DNA from: Bacteroidota bacterium
GTDB lineage: Bacteria; Bacteroidota; Bacteroidia; NS11-12g; UBA955
Direction: 5' to 3'
Assembly: GCA_024103355.1 (NCBI GenBank)
Contig: JAGFIU010000031.1
Location: forward strand, 33,587 to 97,586
Length of the DNA: 64,000 bases
Shown piece after piece: positions 8,348 through 18,896 of this stretch (position 1 is its first letter; every line of letters starts with the position of its first letter). Below the pieces are notes generated by a model. It was not told the origin of the DNA. It worked only from the letters and a program-made list of their open reading frames with translations, and made no database searches. The position numbers and the translations under genes are program-made.

Positions 8348-9876
8348 GTTTCTTTATTTTTTCTTAGAAAGAACTCATCTTGCTGAGGTTTAAGTTGGAT
8401 TAGCCAATTTAAGCCATCCAATGTTTTTTCATTTTCTGGTATTTCGGTTGGAGGATAAAGAATTCCGGCAGGTTCCGGATTTGGATAAAAACGAATATTG
8501 TTAATTCCTGCAGAATCAAGATAAATGGTAATTTGTCCGCTTGCAATTTTATTTACACCACTATAAGCACTTGTATCTGTCTCATCTTCTCTAACATAAT
8601 AAATCGATTGTGCTTGTCCAATCATATTAACTTTATTCAATTTGCCCTCCACAAAATAGTTGTATATTTTGTCCCCGGCCATCTGATTAAATCTATCTTC
8701 ACCAAGCCATGAAGCGACAAAGCCGGTGTTGCGAACATACATATAATCGAGTTGCTTGTTTTTCATATAAACAGTAATGGTATCTCCCGTAATCTGATTG
8801 TTTTCATTCCACAAAATAGGGTTATTAAGTAAGAGAATTACGGAATCTTTCATAAAATAAATCAAGGTATCGCTTTTGCCGGAGATATCGGGAGAGAAAA
8901 TTTTGGAATTTCTAAAAGCAACCAACTTTTTGAGTGCGGTATCAGAGAAATAATAGAAAGTGTCAGCCAACAAGAGCATGGTATCTTCATTCATCATTCT
9001 TTCGCTCATTGGTAAACCACTGATGATAGTCTCCTTCTTTTTTTCCATGTATAAACCCTTCTGACCATAAACTTTTATACCTTCTGAAGTATCATTCATA
9101 ACAATATTTCCAAATGCCTGACCATCTCCTGTATTGCGGTTATAGAAAAAACTATCTGCTGAAATATCAGAAACTTCTCCAAAAATAGTGGCTCTCTTAC
9201 TAAAAGAAGCAAGGTTGGAAGCCGTATTATAATATCCCCAAGTACACTCTATCCTGTTTTGTTCACTTTGAATAACTGTCGGACCAAAAAAGTACGCAAT
9301 TCTCCCGAGAGTATTGTATTGTAGAGTATCACCTTTCATTGTGTACTCAGGATTTATCAAAACAACATCTTCTTTAAAAGAGGCTGTACTCGTTCTGGAG
9401 TTATAATACCCTTTTTTGCTCGTGAGCACATCATTTTCATTCACAATTTTACCACCGGCACTATATGAGCCACTTTTTGACCGCGTATCATAGTCAATAA
9501 AAGGAGTAGTAAGAGTCATTTTTCTGTCATTAAGCACAACATCTCCTGAAACCCTTGCAATCTTTGTTTTACCATCATAAAAAACCCTTGAACCACGCAT
9601 ATCAAAAGTATCCGGCTGGTAGATATAGACATTACCTACGCCATCGATCGTGTTATATTTATCATTGATAACCGCAGAATCACACTGAATATATACACCC
9701 TCATGAAGTACTTTGATATTACCTTTGCAATACTTTGACTGTGTTGCAGCATCAAAACGCAACTCATCTGTATTGATAATCTGAATCTTCTGTGCCTCCA
9801 CATACAGAACTCCAAAAACAATGCAGAATGTCAATATGTATTTTTTCAAAACCGGCAGTTTAGTAGAAGTTAACAC
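8341..9876 (-). CDS. OstA/LptA-like exported protein
   Basis: Probable periplasmic component of lipopolysaccharide export or a related envelope task. The 511-aa protein has a signal peptide ending near VEAQ. A long array of beta-jellyroll strands follows, with recurring patterns such as YCKGNIKVLHEGVYIQCDSA and VFYDGKTKIARVSGDVVLND. These are characteristic of OstA/LptA-type domains. No ATG precedes the signal peptide; the likely start is GTG at 9876, overlapping the preceding small gene by seven bases. It is the last gene of an ftsH - small exported protein - OstA-like overlap cluster. The family placement is good; the exact role is inferred. Confidence 0.82.
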   Translation of the reverse strand: MLTSTKLPVLKKYILTFCIVFGVLYVEAQKIQIINTDELRFDAATQSKYCKGNIKVLHEGVYIQCDSAVINDKYNTIDGVGNVYIYQPDTFDMRGSRVFYDGKTKIARVSGDVVLNDRKMTLTTPFIDYDTRSKSGSYSAGGKIVNENDVLTSKKGYYNSRTSTASFKEDVVLINPEYTMKGDTLQYNTLGRIAYFFGPTVIQSEQNRIECTWGYYNTASNLASFSKRATIFGEVSDISADSFFYNRNTGDGQAFGNIVMNDTSEGIKVYGQKGLYMEKKKETIISGLPMSERMMNEDTMLLLADTFYYFSDTALKKLVAFRNSKIFSPDISGKSDTLIYFMKDSVILLLNNPILWNENNQITGDTITVYMKNKQLDYMYVRNTGFVASWLGEDRFNQMAGDKIYNYFVEGKLNKVNMIGQAQSIYYVREDETDTSAYSGVNKIASGQITIYLDSAGINNIRFYPNPEPAGILYPPTEIPENEKTLDGLNWLIQLKPQQDEFFLRKNKETQ

Positions 9877-10178
9877 TTACAACCGGGAGTATGAATCTTT
9901 TCCTCCCCTTTTTTATTAATGTGTCGAAGAATCTTACCTTTTTCATTAAACTCAATGAAATAAATTCTTTTGCCATTCTTGAATTTCTCCTTTGTTACCA
10001 ATTTGTTGGTGGTAATGTTATATGCTTTCACAATTTTTATTTTACCGCCATACCTTGTTTTAACAACAGTTCTCAGGCTATCAGCATTGCTCTCACCGTA
10101 TCCATAACCCAAAAATCCAAATAGAACAAAAGCAATAAAAATACTTTTCAATATGGAGAAAGGGGGTTGCGCTTTCAT
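9870..10178 (-). CDS. Small exported protein of unknown function
   Basis: The 102-aa product has a hydrophobic N-terminus (residues about 10-28, ending GYGYG) that looks like a signal peptide. A short basic domain follows with TTNKLVTKEKFKNGKRIYFI and a Cys-containing tail ending TPGCKC. I recognise no family. Its ATG overlaps the ftsH stop (ATGA), and its own stop overlaps the OstA-like start, so it is translationally coupled on both sides. The context suggests an envelope role, but this is inference. Confidence 0.75.
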   Translation of the reverse strand: MKAQPPFSILKSIFIAFVLFGFLGYGYGESNADSLRTVVKTRYGGKIKIVKAYNITTNKLVTKEKFKNGKRIYFIEFNEKGKILRHINKKGEEKIHTPGCKC

Positions 10179-12289
10179 TGTTGGTCTTCTTCGGTAGGAA
10201 GCCTTTCTTCATTAGAAACAGTTTCTGAATTGTCAGAGTTTGTATCTGTAATAATCTGAGGTTCGGGTTGGGTAGTCTCGTTATTGACCTTATCATTCTC
10301 ATTGCTGTCACCCTCCATATAACTCTCATAAGTAGTTTTTGTATCAAAAGGTCTTTTACCAATGAGTTTTTCTAAATCAGATTGAAACAAGATTTCTTTT
10401 TTGAGTAATTCCTCAGCCAAAATAATGGTTTCATTCTTTTTCTCCAAAATCAACTTTTTTACAGTCTGATATGCGTGGTCTATAATTTTTCTAACTTCCT
10501 CATCAATCATCTCAGAAGTTTTCTCAGAATAAGGTTTTTGATATCCATATTCACCAGTTGGATCATAGAAAGAAACCTGCCCAACTTTCTCGCTCATACC
10601 ATAAATAGTAACCATGTTATAAGCCATTTTAGTAACGCGTTCTAAGTCATTTTGCGCTCCAGTAGAAATTTCACCAAAGAATATATCTTCAGAAGCTCTT
10701 CCACCCAATGCCATACACATAGTATCCAAAAGTTGATTAGTTCTGTATAAAAACTGCTCCTTGGGTAAATATTGGGCATACCCTAATGCAGCAATTCCTC
10801 GGGGGACAATGGAAACTTTAACAAGTGGGTCTGCATGTTCAAGAAACCATCCTGCAACTGCGTGTCCGGCTTCATGATATGCAACGATTCTTTTCTCTTC
10901 GGGGCTAATTAATTTATTTTTCTTTTCCAATCCACCAATAACCCTATCTATTGCATCTTGAAAATCTTGCATCTCAACGGCAGGCTTGTTCTTACGTGCA
11001 GCTATTAGTGCCGCTTCATTACATACATTCGCAATTTCTGCACCAGCAAACCCGGGCGTTTGTGCCGCAAGTTTCTTAGGATCAACATCATCGGCAAGTT
11101 TAACAGGTTTAAGATGGACTTTAAAAATTTGCTCGCGCCCAACTAAGTCAGGTTTATCAATAGAAATCTGTCTATCAAATCTACCCGGACGTAGCAATGC
11201 GGAATCAAGAATATCAGGTCTGTTGGTCGCAGCAAGAATTATCACACCGCTGTCTGTCCCAAAACCATCCATTTCGGTCAGTAATTGATTAAGGGTATTT
11301 TCTCTTTCATCATTTCCTCCGCTCACAAGATTTTTCCCTCTTGCCCTACCAATTGCATCTATCTCATCAATAAAAATAATGCAAGGGGCTTTTTCTTTAG
11401 CTTGTTTGAACAAATCGCGCACACGACTGGCACCCACCCCAACAAACATTTCGACAAAATCAGAACCGGACAAGGAAAAGAAAGGGACACCTGCTTCGCC
11501 TGCAACTGCCTTTGCCATAAGCGTTTTACCTGTACCGGGAGGTCCAACCAACAGTGCGCCTTTTGGAATCTTACCTCCCAAGTTGGTATATTTCTTTGGG
11601 TTTTTAAGAAAATCAACAATTTCCATTACCTCAACTTTGGCTTCATCCAATCCTGCAACATCTTTAAAAGTAATATTTACTTTAGTGTTTTTATCAAATA
11701 ATTGCGCTCTGGATTTTCCTATTGAAAATATCTGTCCCGGGCCTCCGGCTCCACCTCCTGACATTCTTCGCATAATAAACATCCACAATCCTATAAAAAG
11801 TGCAATCATAATAATCCACTGTAGAATTGGTCCAATAAAATCATGTTCTGTTTTAAAATCTACAGTAATTGCGTTGACTTCTTCAGGATATTCTTTTCTG
11901 AGATTTTCCAGTTGTGTTTGGAAGTAATCAACATTTGTCTCAAAATAGAATTGAGGTACGTCTGTACTGAGAAAACTATTGCTTTTCTTCAAATTCTCAT
12001 ATTTTGAGTTTTCAAGAGCTTCCTTTGTTAGATACACCTTAACTACTCTATCATTAACAATCTGTACTTTCTTTACATCTTTTGCCTCAATCATTTTTTT
12101 GAGATCTTCCCATGAAGATTGAACTCCTGTATTGTTAGGTACAGCCTGAAACAATAGAATCACAATCAATAGTAGAGCAAAGATCCAATAAGCATTAAAT
12201 TTGGGCTGCGTTGGTTTTTTTTGTCCTAAGTCTCCCTTTCTTTTCCCGTTCTCGTTATTAGTTGGGTTTTCGTTTTTATTAAGTTCCAT
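10175..12289 (-). CDS. ftsH: ATP-dependent zinc metalloprotease FtsH
   Basis: Membrane-anchored AAA protease that degrades misfolded membrane proteins and regulators. The 704-aa protein has a charged N-terminal tail, a first membrane helix (about 33-50), a periplasmic domain and a second helix (about 152-172). The AAA module has Walker A GPPGTGKT (249-256), Walker B IIFIDEID (304-311) and the SRH region ending RPGRFDR. The zinc site HEAGH is at 472-476. It is longer than the usual 610-650 aa because of an extended N-terminus and an acidic Asn/Thr-rich C-terminal tail. A TAnnTTTG box lies just upstream (12313-12320). It heads an overlapping three-gene cluster. Confidence 0.97.
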   Translation of the reverse strand: MELNKNENPTNNENGKRKGDLGQKKPTQPKFNAYWIFALLLIVILLFQAVPNNTGVQSSWEDLKKMIEAKDVKKVQIVNDRVVKVYLTKEALENSKYENLKKSNSFLSTDVPQFYFETNVDYFQTQLENLRKEYPEEVNAITVDFKTEHDFIGPILQWIIMIALFIGLWMFIMRRMSGGGAGGPGQIFSIGKSRAQLFDKNTKVNITFKDVAGLDEAKVEVMEIVDFLKNPKKYTNLGGKIPKGALLVGPPGTGKTLMAKAVAGEAGVPFFSLSGSDFVEMFVGVGASRVRDLFKQAKEKAPCIIFIDEIDAIGRARGKNLVSGGNDERENTLNQLLTEMDGFGTDSGVIILAATNRPDILDSALLRPGRFDRQISIDKPDLVGREQIFKVHLKPVKLADDVDPKKLAAQTPGFAGAEIANVCNEAALIAARKNKPAVEMQDFQDAIDRVIGGLEKKNKLISPEEKRIVAYHEAGHAVAGWFLEHADPLVKVSIVPRGIAALGYAQYLPKEQFLYRTNQLLDTMCMALGGRASEDIFFGEISTGAQNDLERVTKMAYNMVTIYGMSEKVGQVSFYDPTGEYGYQKPYSEKTSEMIDEEVRKIIDHAYQTVKKLILEKKNETIILAEELLKKEILFQSDLEKLIGKRPFDTKTTYESYMEGDSNENDKVNNETTQPEPQIITDTNSDNSETVSNEERLPTEEDQQ

Positions 12290-12312
12290 CCGTATTTCAG
12301 CGAATAAGTGTG

Positions 12313-12320
12313 CAAAGTTA
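12313..12320 (-). promoter_or_regulatory. -7 box for ftsH
   Basis: The minus strand reads TAACTTTG, 24 bases before the ftsH ATG. It is an exact TAnnTTTG match and implies a leader of roughly 15-20 bases. Confidence 0.5.
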
Positions 12321-12423
12321 CAACTTTGTCATAATTTAATCGTTATAGGTTTTTATTATTCGGGCAAATAAGACAATTATACTATTATTGCAACTCGATT
12401 CAGGAAAATAAATATCAGTTATC

Positions 12424-13620
12424 ATGTACGGGAAAATTAAACAATATCTAAGCGAAGAACTCAATAACATTAAAGAAGCAGGCCTTTTTAAAAGTGAGCG
12501 AATTATTCAATCTCCACAAGGTGCAGAAATTAAGCTAGCATCAGGACAAACAGTACTCAACTTTTGTGCAAATAATTATTTAGGTCTATCATCACACCCC
12601 AAAGTTATAGAGGCTGCAAAAAAGGGGCTTGATTCGCATGGATTTGGTATGTCTTCTGTTCGCTTCATATGCGGAACTCAAGATATTCATAAAGAGCTGG
12701 AAAAAAAGATAGCAAACTTTTATCACACAGAAGACACTATCCTCTATGCAGCTGCATTCGATGCAAACGGTGGTGTTTTCGAACCGCTTTTGAATGAATT
12801 AGATTGTATTATTTCCGATGAACTCAACCATGCATCCATCATAGATGGTGTTAGACTTTGCAAAGCCAAACGATACCGATACAAAAACAATGATATGTCG
12901 GATTTAGAAGAACAACTTAAACAAGCAAATAATGCAGGTGCTCGATTCAAACTTATTGTTACTGATGGTGTTTTCAGCATGGACGGCTATGTTGCTCAGT
13001 TGGATAAAATTTGCGATTTGGCAGATAAGTATGATGCTTTGGTAATGACAGATGAGTGCCATAGTGCAGGCTTTATTGGCAAAACAGGTCGCGGGGTTCC
13101 TGAGTTGTGCGGAGTAATGGATAGGGTTGATATTGTTACCGGTACTCTTGGAAAGGCTTTAGGGGGAGCTATGGGCGGTTATACGACCGGACGAAAAGAA
13201 ATAATAGAAATGCTCAGACAACGCTCTCGACCCTATTTATTCTCAAATTCACTTGCTCCAAGCATTGTCAGTGCCAGCATCGCTGTATTTGATTTACTCT
13301 CACACACAACAGAGCTCAGAGATAAACTCGAAGAGAATGTTAAATACTTTAAGAAAGGTGTAAAAAATGCGGGTTTTGATATTAAAGATGGTGATTCTGC
13401 TATAGTCCCAATAATGTTGTATGACGCAAAACTGAGCCAAGAGATGGCAAATGCTTTACTAAATGAAGGTATTTATGTCATTGGTTTCTTTTATCCTGTT
13501 GTAGCAAAAGGACAAGCGAGAATTAGGGTGCAACTTTCTGCGGCACATACAAGAGAACACCTTGATAAAGCCATCGCAGCATTTGAAAAAGTTGGGAAAG
13601 AATTAGGTGTAATAAAATAA
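12424..13620 (+). CDS. kbl: Glycine C-acetyltransferase (2-amino-3-ketobutyrate CoA ligase)
   Basis: PLP enzyme that splits 2-amino-3-oxobutyrate with CoA into glycine and acetyl-CoA, the second step of threonine degradation. The 398-aa protein matches the E. coli enzyme closely from memory through [25 protein letters not shown] and [20 protein letters not shown]. The PLP lysine lies in [10 protein letters not shown] at residue 244. The other candidates in the alpha-oxoamine synthase family (serine palmitoyltransferase, BioF) fit less well. No threonine dehydrogenase is adjacent. The gene is single and converges on plsY. Confidence 0.93.
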   Translation: MYGKIKQYLSEELNNIKEAGLFKSERIIQSPQGAEIKLASGQTVLNFCANNYLGLSSHPKVIEAAKKGLDSHGFGMSSVRFICGTQDIHKELEKKIANFYHTEDTILYAAAFDANGGVFEPLLNELDCIISDELNHASIIDGVRLCKAKRYRYKNNDMSDLEEQLKQANNAGARFKLIVTDGVFSMDGYVAQLDKICDLADKYDALVMTDECHSAGFIGKTGRGVPELCGVMDRVDIVTGTLGKALGGAMGGYTTGRKEIIEMLRQRSRPYLFSNSLAPSIVSASIAVFDLLSHTTELRDKLEENVKYFKKGVKNAGFDIKDGDSAIVPIMLYDAKLSQEMANALLNEGIYVIGFFYPVVAKGQARIRVQLSAAHTREHLDKAIAAFEKVGKELGVIK

Positions 13621-13622
13621 AT

Positions 13623-13648
13623 AAGGAGGGGTTATCTATCCCTTCCTT
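13623..13648. terminator. Possible shared terminator between kbl and plsY
   Basis: The AAGGAGGG arm at 13623-13630 pairs with CCCTTCCTT at 13640-13648 with one bulged T. It lies just after the kbl stop and overlaps the plsY end. The T-run is short, so confidence is modest. Confidence 0.35.
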
Positions 13649-14288
13649 TCATTCTTTTACGAATTCTGATATTAGCTTTACTTTCATTTCCTGCAACAAG
13701 GCGTTTGATATTCTTTTGATGTGTTAAAATAACCATAATTGCTGCAGAAATACCAAAGGCCACAAATAGAGGTTCATCAGGTTTAAAAATAAAAATAAGT
13801 AATAGTGGGAATGATATGGTTGCTAATATTGAACTTAGAGAAACATATTTAGTAGAAAAAAGTACAATAAGAAATAGACTTATACATATCAATGCTGGAA
13901 CATAATGAATCCCAATTACCATCCCTAAAAGTGTTGCAATTCCTTTTCCACCTTTAAAATTTGCAAAAACGGGAAATACATGTCCAACAACAGCCATTAA
14001 ACCAAACAAGAGTTGCAAGTTTACAAATCGTGCTGAATAGATATCAACAAATCCTAAGAGCCAAGGTAATGATGCAGCAATAAGTCCTTTTGATACATCC
14101 ATCATTAAAACTAAAATACCGGCTTTAGTACCTAGTACACGGAAAGTGTTTGTTGCTCCGGCATTTCCGCTTCCAAATTCTCTAATATCTTTTTCGTAAA
14201 GTGCTTCTCCGACCCATATACTACTTGGAATAGACCCGAGTATGTATGCTAAAAATGATAGTCCGAGTATAATAAGAGTTTCTGTCAA
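13632..14288 (-). CDS. plsY: Acyl-phosphate:glycerol-3-phosphate acyltransferase PlsY
   Basis: Inner-membrane enzyme that transfers an acyl group from acyl phosphate to glycerol-3-phosphate, the first step of phospholipid synthesis. The 218-aa multi-pass protein shows the three family motifs: YILGSIPSSIWVG near the start, GSGNAGATNTFR (about residues 39-50), and FANFKGGKGIAT in the third loop. The start is read as TTG at 14288, since no in-frame ATG precedes the first motif. A -7 box lies at 14319-14326. Its neighbours are kbl (convergent) and the giant exported protein, with no obvious functional link. Confidence 0.94.
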   Translation of the reverse strand: MTETLIILGLSFLAYILGSIPSSIWVGEALYEKDIREFGSGNAGATNTFRVLGTKAGILVLMMDVSKGLIAASLPWLLGFVDIYSARFVNLQLLFGLMAVVGHVFPVFANFKGGKGIATLLGMVIGIHYVPALICISLFLIVLFSTKYVSLSSILATISFPLLLIFIFKPDEPLFVAFGISAAIMVILTHQKNIKRLVAGNESKANIRIRKRMKGRDR

Positions 14289-14318
14289 TTCTTCAAAAAA
14301 ATTAAAAAATCAAAGTCG

Positions 14319-14326
14319 CAAAGATA
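14319..14326 (-). promoter_or_regulatory. -7 box for plsY
   Basis: The minus strand reads TATCTTTG, an exact TAnnTTTG match, 31 bases upstream of the proposed TTG start. It also lies in the short gap after the 14342 gene start of the neighbouring operon end. Confidence 0.4.
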
Positions 14327-14341
14327 ATCTAATTTCAGCAA

Positions 14342-17300
14342 TCATTCAAACCGCCTAAACAATTTTTCCACTGAACGAGGGGTCCCTCTTCGAAGACTAT
14401 ATGAGTCATTGGAAATCTTTTCTCCTTTCTCCAATATGATTTGGTTGAATTTATCGTCTGTAGAATATGCATACATTACTCCACGTACATAATTTAAATA
14501 TAAAAACTCATTGGGATTAAATTCAATATAAATATGAATATCATCTCCGCTCCTTTTCTTATCTACTACAATAATCGCCCCAAAACTTTTATTGATATTT
14601 ACACCATTAATGGATGCAATATCTACAGAACCGTTACAAATAAAAGCATTCAGCCTATTATCAAAACGCCAATTTGAAGAAGCAACAAAAATCATAGCCT
14701 TCTCCGGTGACCTTTCATTTACTTCTTTTATATACAAATCCGGATCAAAAACCTCTTTTACTTTATCGGTTGCTTTGCCAACAGTTTTGAAAAATTGGCT
14801 GGTTGCAACAATATTTTCGGAATTCAATAATCCACTGTTTAAAACTCTGCTCACAATAGCCTTCGAAGCAGTTGTGGTTGAATAAAACTCTGTCAAATTT
14901 GTTGCAAATGTGCTTGTTTTGATACTGGTTGCTGTTCCATAGTTTTCATTTTTTGCAATTTCTACCATACGTGTAACAGCCTCTTTTGGCAACGGAAAAT
15001 CAAAATAAAATGACCAATCAAATTGATAGGTTGTATCCCCTTCTTTCCAATTTGTAGAACCGGCAAAACCTGATTTTATTCCGGGTTTTACATTCAGACT
15101 AAGGTCAAAACTACCTTCGGCTTTGATTGTTCTATTCTTATCATTTACTCTGATAACATTGCCCCTTTCTTCTTTTTCAAATAATTTACCTTTATCACCG
15201 ACCACAATATCTCCGGTATTGTGATCATAATAAAATACTCCTGAATCAAGTGTTACTTCGGGATTTGAATACGCTTGTTTCATCCCGAATAACATAGGAT
15301 ATATCCTCACGCTATCTCCTGCAACAAACAACCCTGACAACAAAGGTCTGTTATCCACATTTCTTGGATTATTTACATCAATCACAACATCCATTGCATC
15401 CATTTCTCCTTTGAACCGCACCCACTGACCTGCAACATAATCCATAGAGTGAATAGGTTTCACAAATCCTGTATAAACTATGGGTTTATCAGTACTCACA
15501 ATCTTTGCCCAACCCTTATACCCTATCTTAACATCCAAATAAAAACTTTGAGAGTCTGGGATATAACCAACCCCAACCAAATGTTTTTCATCATCAATTT
15601 TGATAGAATCCATATTGATGATATGTTGTTCTCCCAATTTGGTCTTATAATCATACCATCCACTTGCTCGAATATTATTCTTACCGTTTATTTTGGTGTG
15701 TGCATTATAGATTTTATGATACTTATCAATTCTGTTGGCTTCAATCAAAGAACTGTCGAGTCTGTCCATATCAGCATCTATGCGTACGATTGCTTTTCCA
15801 TTAAAAGGATAAACTCTTGAATCAGCAACATCAATATAGGGGATTTTGTCCATATACACTACATTCTCTTTCATGTCAAAGTCGGCATAAGAGCATTCAA
15901 ATTTGAGTGAATCCTGATCTGCTTTTGTGGATACAAAGAAAGGTTTTACCGCAGGGAACTTAGCGTTGGGACGCATTTCCATTCTTTTGTCATCCATTTT
16001 CCAAGTATAATCACTGAGTATTGTACCATATTGGTTTACAGGCAAATATGTCATGTTATTGGGTGAGTTGGCAATAAAATTACCTTTTCTTTTATCAAAA
16101 TCTATATGAGATTCAACATCTGATGTTTGGAAAGCAAAAACTTGCGGGTCGATAGAAAAAATGCGGATACCGGAAGTATCAGCATCCACTTTGTTTTTGC
16201 CGTAAATCATGTTCTTTGAATAAAATTCAGCTTCACTCCATTCCAACTGACCGTTGCCGGCAAGTGCAGATGGCGATAATGTGAGAGTACCTCCGAATTT
16301 ATATTGTGTTTGAAAAACATTGAATTTTTCTGTGTTATCAGAAATCAGCATTTTGTCTTCGTAAGGCAACCATCGAGAAGATACATCAACACCCGAAACA
16401 AGGGGATATTTTGAACTCTCCGGCAAATCAAAAGTTTTGCTCCTTGATTGTGTTTCTTTGGGGAAAATTAAGAAATCATCGCTGTTTGTCTTTGAGGTCA
16501 GATATTGAATTTCTCCATTTCCGTATAATCCTTTGTTACTCAACGATATCGTCATCTTAGCATTTCCTTTGCTTTTGTACATAGGCAAATCAATGTCCTT
16601 CACAAAACCAAGAGAATAATCAGGTTGTATGGTGAGTTCATATCTAAAATCAGGAAAAATATCTGCTGATATGAAAGTACCGGGCAGCTTAAGGTTGGCT
16701 GCAGTAAAGTCATTGAGATTGGTGATTCGAAAAGGATCTACTCCAAAGTAAAAACTCTCTTTTTTATATACAAAATTGTGTGTTTGTTCATATTCATAAT
16801 GCACTTTAGACCCTCTTTCAGAAGTAAAAATGGGATAGTCAGGGTAGTCCTTTTTCTTCAACCCTGATTTATTCTTTGGATAATCAAACTCAATAGTTCC
16901 ATACAAATCGGATAAAACAGACTGCACTTTGCGCAGTGCTTTGGTGGTTTCATCCGGATAATACAATACCATGGAATCATAATATGTATCCCGAATCATA
17001 AAGGAGTTATAATCAAAATTAAATGCTTTTGAATAAAAATCTACCTTGCCTGCCCTTACAATTCCGCCAAAAGTCATATTACGGTCTCTTTTGATAAGCA
17101 CTTGCTGCTCATTTGGCACAGCTATACAATTTTGGCTATCACTAAAAGTGAATTTTCTAACCCCTTCAATCTGCAAATTCATGTTGTTCAAACTCAATGT
17201 TACATTAGGTCTGGCCGAAATCACAGAAATCATCCTGATAACATCATAATCACGAACTTTCATGTAATTATTGACATAGTTAAAAAGTCGGTCTCTAATT

Positions 17301-18817
17301 TCTATAGAGTCCGTTTTCATATCATAATAGATATATCCGTCATCAGCCAAATTAATTATCTGCTCTTGGATATATTCTTTCTTACTTCCATAGAAAGCAC
17401 AGTAGTCTTCCAAATGAAATTTTCTTTGTCGTGTTTTGATTGAGTAATCCCTCATTCTGTAAAGCGGGTTATATGCTAATATTCCCTGTACTTTTTCATA
17501 TCTAAACTCTTTGAAAAAGTCATTTGATTCTATCGCAACCGGCTTATCGGCAGACATATTCCTAAACTCAACGTAAGGTGTATTTTGTTTCCATATAATT
17601 CTCTCCGCATCAATATCAACTCCATGAAAATCATCTTGGAATGTCATTTGCATCAACCCCTTCTCTCCTTTATTTATTACTAGCTCCTTTTTATTGAAAT
17701 CATATCGTGCTTCAACGGCAGGATGAAATATTGTTTTGTTGGAGTCCAACAAGATAGTAAAAGAAGTATTCAAACTCTGAACCACTCCGGCATCTATCTT
17801 AAATGATTTTGATTGAAGAATGACACGCGGTTTCTTGTCTTGGAGTAAGGTGATTGTAACCGGGTCAGAATCCACATTATCTCCTGTGATTACTTTACCT
17901 AATAAGCTAAAACCTCCGCTGTATGTAGCCATATCTCCCACAAGACCGTCTATTTTAACATTGCCTTTATAACTGGAAAACTTGGGATAGTTGCCATTGG
18001 TCAGTTGCTCTTGGCTTGTAGTAAACGAAACTTGGTCAGTCAGTCTCCCCAATACATCTCCCTTAAAATATTTAGGATAGCGCAAATAAGCGCTGTCTGC
18101 GGTGTATGTGCTGCCTGCCAAATCAATATTATAGTTTGTAAGTCTGCATGAAGCATCTTCTTCAGCTAAACCAACTCTTTCCCAATTAATTTTTCCGTTT
18201 TTCCCAACCCAACTAACCTTATCAGGATAAAAAGTTCCTTCTGTATCAAATATTTTCATCTTATCCAAAAAAGCCTCTCCTGTAAGATTTAGGTATTTAA
18301 ATTTAATTGCTAACCTATTACCATCATATATCAATTCAAATTTGTTATTGTCTGCATACCATTTTAGCTGGTCTGTACTATAGAGAATGTTTTCCGCAAA
18401 AAGTTTATTGGCAGTTTGCAGAAATGCCAAATACTCTTTGGTATTCTTAGCAAGCAATTTCCCGCTGATTCCCTGCCATTGGGTAAGAACTTTTTTGTCA
18501 ATATTATTGGCCAAATAGAAGTTTATAGTGCTTACGAATAGTTCAAAATAAGGTTGTACAGTGAGTTTTCTAAAAAGCATATCCTCACAGATATCGCGAA
18601 TCGCTGATTTTTCTTTTATATCAAATTTTCCTGCATCCCATGCTGCTTTAAATTTCTGGGCTTCTTTGGCAACATGCTCCTGGCCATTGTCTGTCATGTG
18701 TTTTACCAATTCATTGATAAAAACTTCGGGGTCCGGAGAAAAACTTTTCTGTTGTGCTTTCAGCAGAGTAAAAGAGAACAAAAAAATAATCGAGAGAAAA
18801 ATTCTAATTTTATTCAT
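14342..18817 (-). CDS. Giant exported protein of unknown function (1491 aa)
   Basis: I do not recognise a named family. The protein has a signal peptide (MNKIRIFLSIIFLFSFTLLKAQ), a helical N-terminal region to about residue 160, and then well over a thousand residues of short alternating strands. Asp- and Gly-rich turns recur, as in KFGGTLTLSPSALAGNG, KGNAKMTISLSNKGLYGNG and TLDSGVFYYDHNTGDIVVGD. This resembles stacked beta-jellyroll or OstA/AsmA-like strand arrays, suggesting a periplasmic or outer-membrane-associated scaffold. No T9SS C-terminal domain or membrane helix is visible after the signal. Its neighbours are plsY and tpiA, which give no functional hint. The frame is intact over its full length. 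Confidence 0.85.
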   Translation of the reverse strand: MNKIRIFLSIIFLFSFTLLKAQQKSFSPDPEVFINELVKHMTDNGQEHVAKEAQKFKAAWDAGKFDIKEKSAIRDICEDMLFRKLTVQPYFELFVSTINFYLANNIDKKVLTQWQGISGKLLAKNTKEYLAFLQTANKLFAENILYSTDQLKWYADNNKFELIYDGNRLAIKFKYLNLTGEAFLDKMKIFDTEGTFYPDKVSWVGKNGKINWERVGLAEEDASCRLTNYNIDLAGSTYTADSAYLRYPKYFKGDVLGRLTDQVSFTTSQEQLTNGNYPKFSSYKGNVKIDGLVGDMATYSGGFSLLGKVITGDNVDSDPVTITLLQDKKPRVILQSKSFKIDAGVVQSLNTSFTILLDSNKTIFHPAVEARYDFNKKELVINKGEKGLMQMTFQDDFHGVDIDAERIIWKQNTPYVEFRNMSADKPVAIESNDFFKEFRYEKVQGILAYNPLYRMRDYSIKTRQRKFHLEDYCAFYGSKKEYIQEQIINLADDGYIYYDMKTDSIEIRDRLFNYVNNYMKVRDYDVIRMISVISARPNVTLSLNNMNLQIEGVRKFTFSDSQNCIAVPNEQQVLIKRDRNMTFGGIVRAGKVDFYSKAFNFDYNSFMIRDTYYDSMVLYYPDETTKALRKVQSVLSDLYGTIEFDYPKNKSGLKKKDYPDYPIFTSERGSKVHYEYEQTHNFVYKKESFYFGVDPFRITNLNDFTAANLKLPGTFISADIFPDFRYELTIQPDYSLGFVKDIDLPMYKSKGNAKMTISLSNKGLYGNGEIQYLTSKTNSDDFLIFPKETQSRSKTFDLPESSKYPLVSGVDVSSRWLPYEDKMLISDNTEKFNVFQTQYKFGGTLTLSPSALAGNGQLEWSEAEFYSKNMIYGKNKVDADTSGIRIFSIDPQVFAFQTSDVESHIDFDKRKGNFIANSPNNMTYLPVNQYGTILSDYTWKMDDKRMEMRPNAKFPAVKPFFVSTKADQDSLKFECSYADFDMKENVVYMDKIPYIDVADSRVYPFNGKAIVRIDADMDRLDSSLIEANRIDKYHKIYNAHTKINGKNNIRASGWYDYKTKLGEQHIINMDSIKIDDEKHLVGVGYIPDSQSFYLDVKIGYKGWAKIVSTDKPIVYTGFVKPIHSMDYVAGQWVRFKGEMDAMDVVIDVNNPRNVDNRPLLSGLFVAGDSVRIYPMLFGMKQAYSNPEVTLDSGVFYYDHNTGDIVVGDKGKLFEKEERGNVIRVNDKNRTIKAEGSFDLSLNVKPGIKSGFAGSTNWKEGDTTYQFDWSFYFDFPLPKEAVTRMVEIAKNENYGTATSIKTSTFATNLTEFYSTTTASKAIVSRVLNSGLLNSENIVATSQFFKTVGKATDKVKEVFDPDLYIKEVNERSPEKAMIFVASSNWRFDNRLNAFICNGSVDIASINGVNINKSFGAIIVVDKKRSGDDIHIYIEFNPNEFLYLNYVRGVMYAYSTDDKFNQIILEKGEKISNDSYSLRRGTPRSVEKLFRRFE

Positions 18818-18896
18818 AAGCAGTTCAGCGAACTTATAATCAACGACAAGAGTAGCAAGATATTGGTTACGATTTCAAAAATCATTCCACAGAATT

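Noticed and set aside
11285..11927. Long plus-strand reading frames of 138 and 182 codons inside ftsH
   Set aside because: They are antisense shadows of the conserved AAA domain; ftsH is complete and firmly identified on the minus strand.
12386..12402. TGCAACTCGATTCAGG near 12386 and a near copy TGCAATTCGATTCAGG near 49294
   Set aside because: A 16-mer with one mismatch is expected by chance several times in a window of this size; no shared context was seen.
12424..13620. Reading the kbl gene as serine palmitoyltransferase, which Bacteroidota use for sphingolipids
   Set aside because: The blocks around the PLP lysine and the FICGTQ and [16 protein letters not shown] stretches match Kbl much better.
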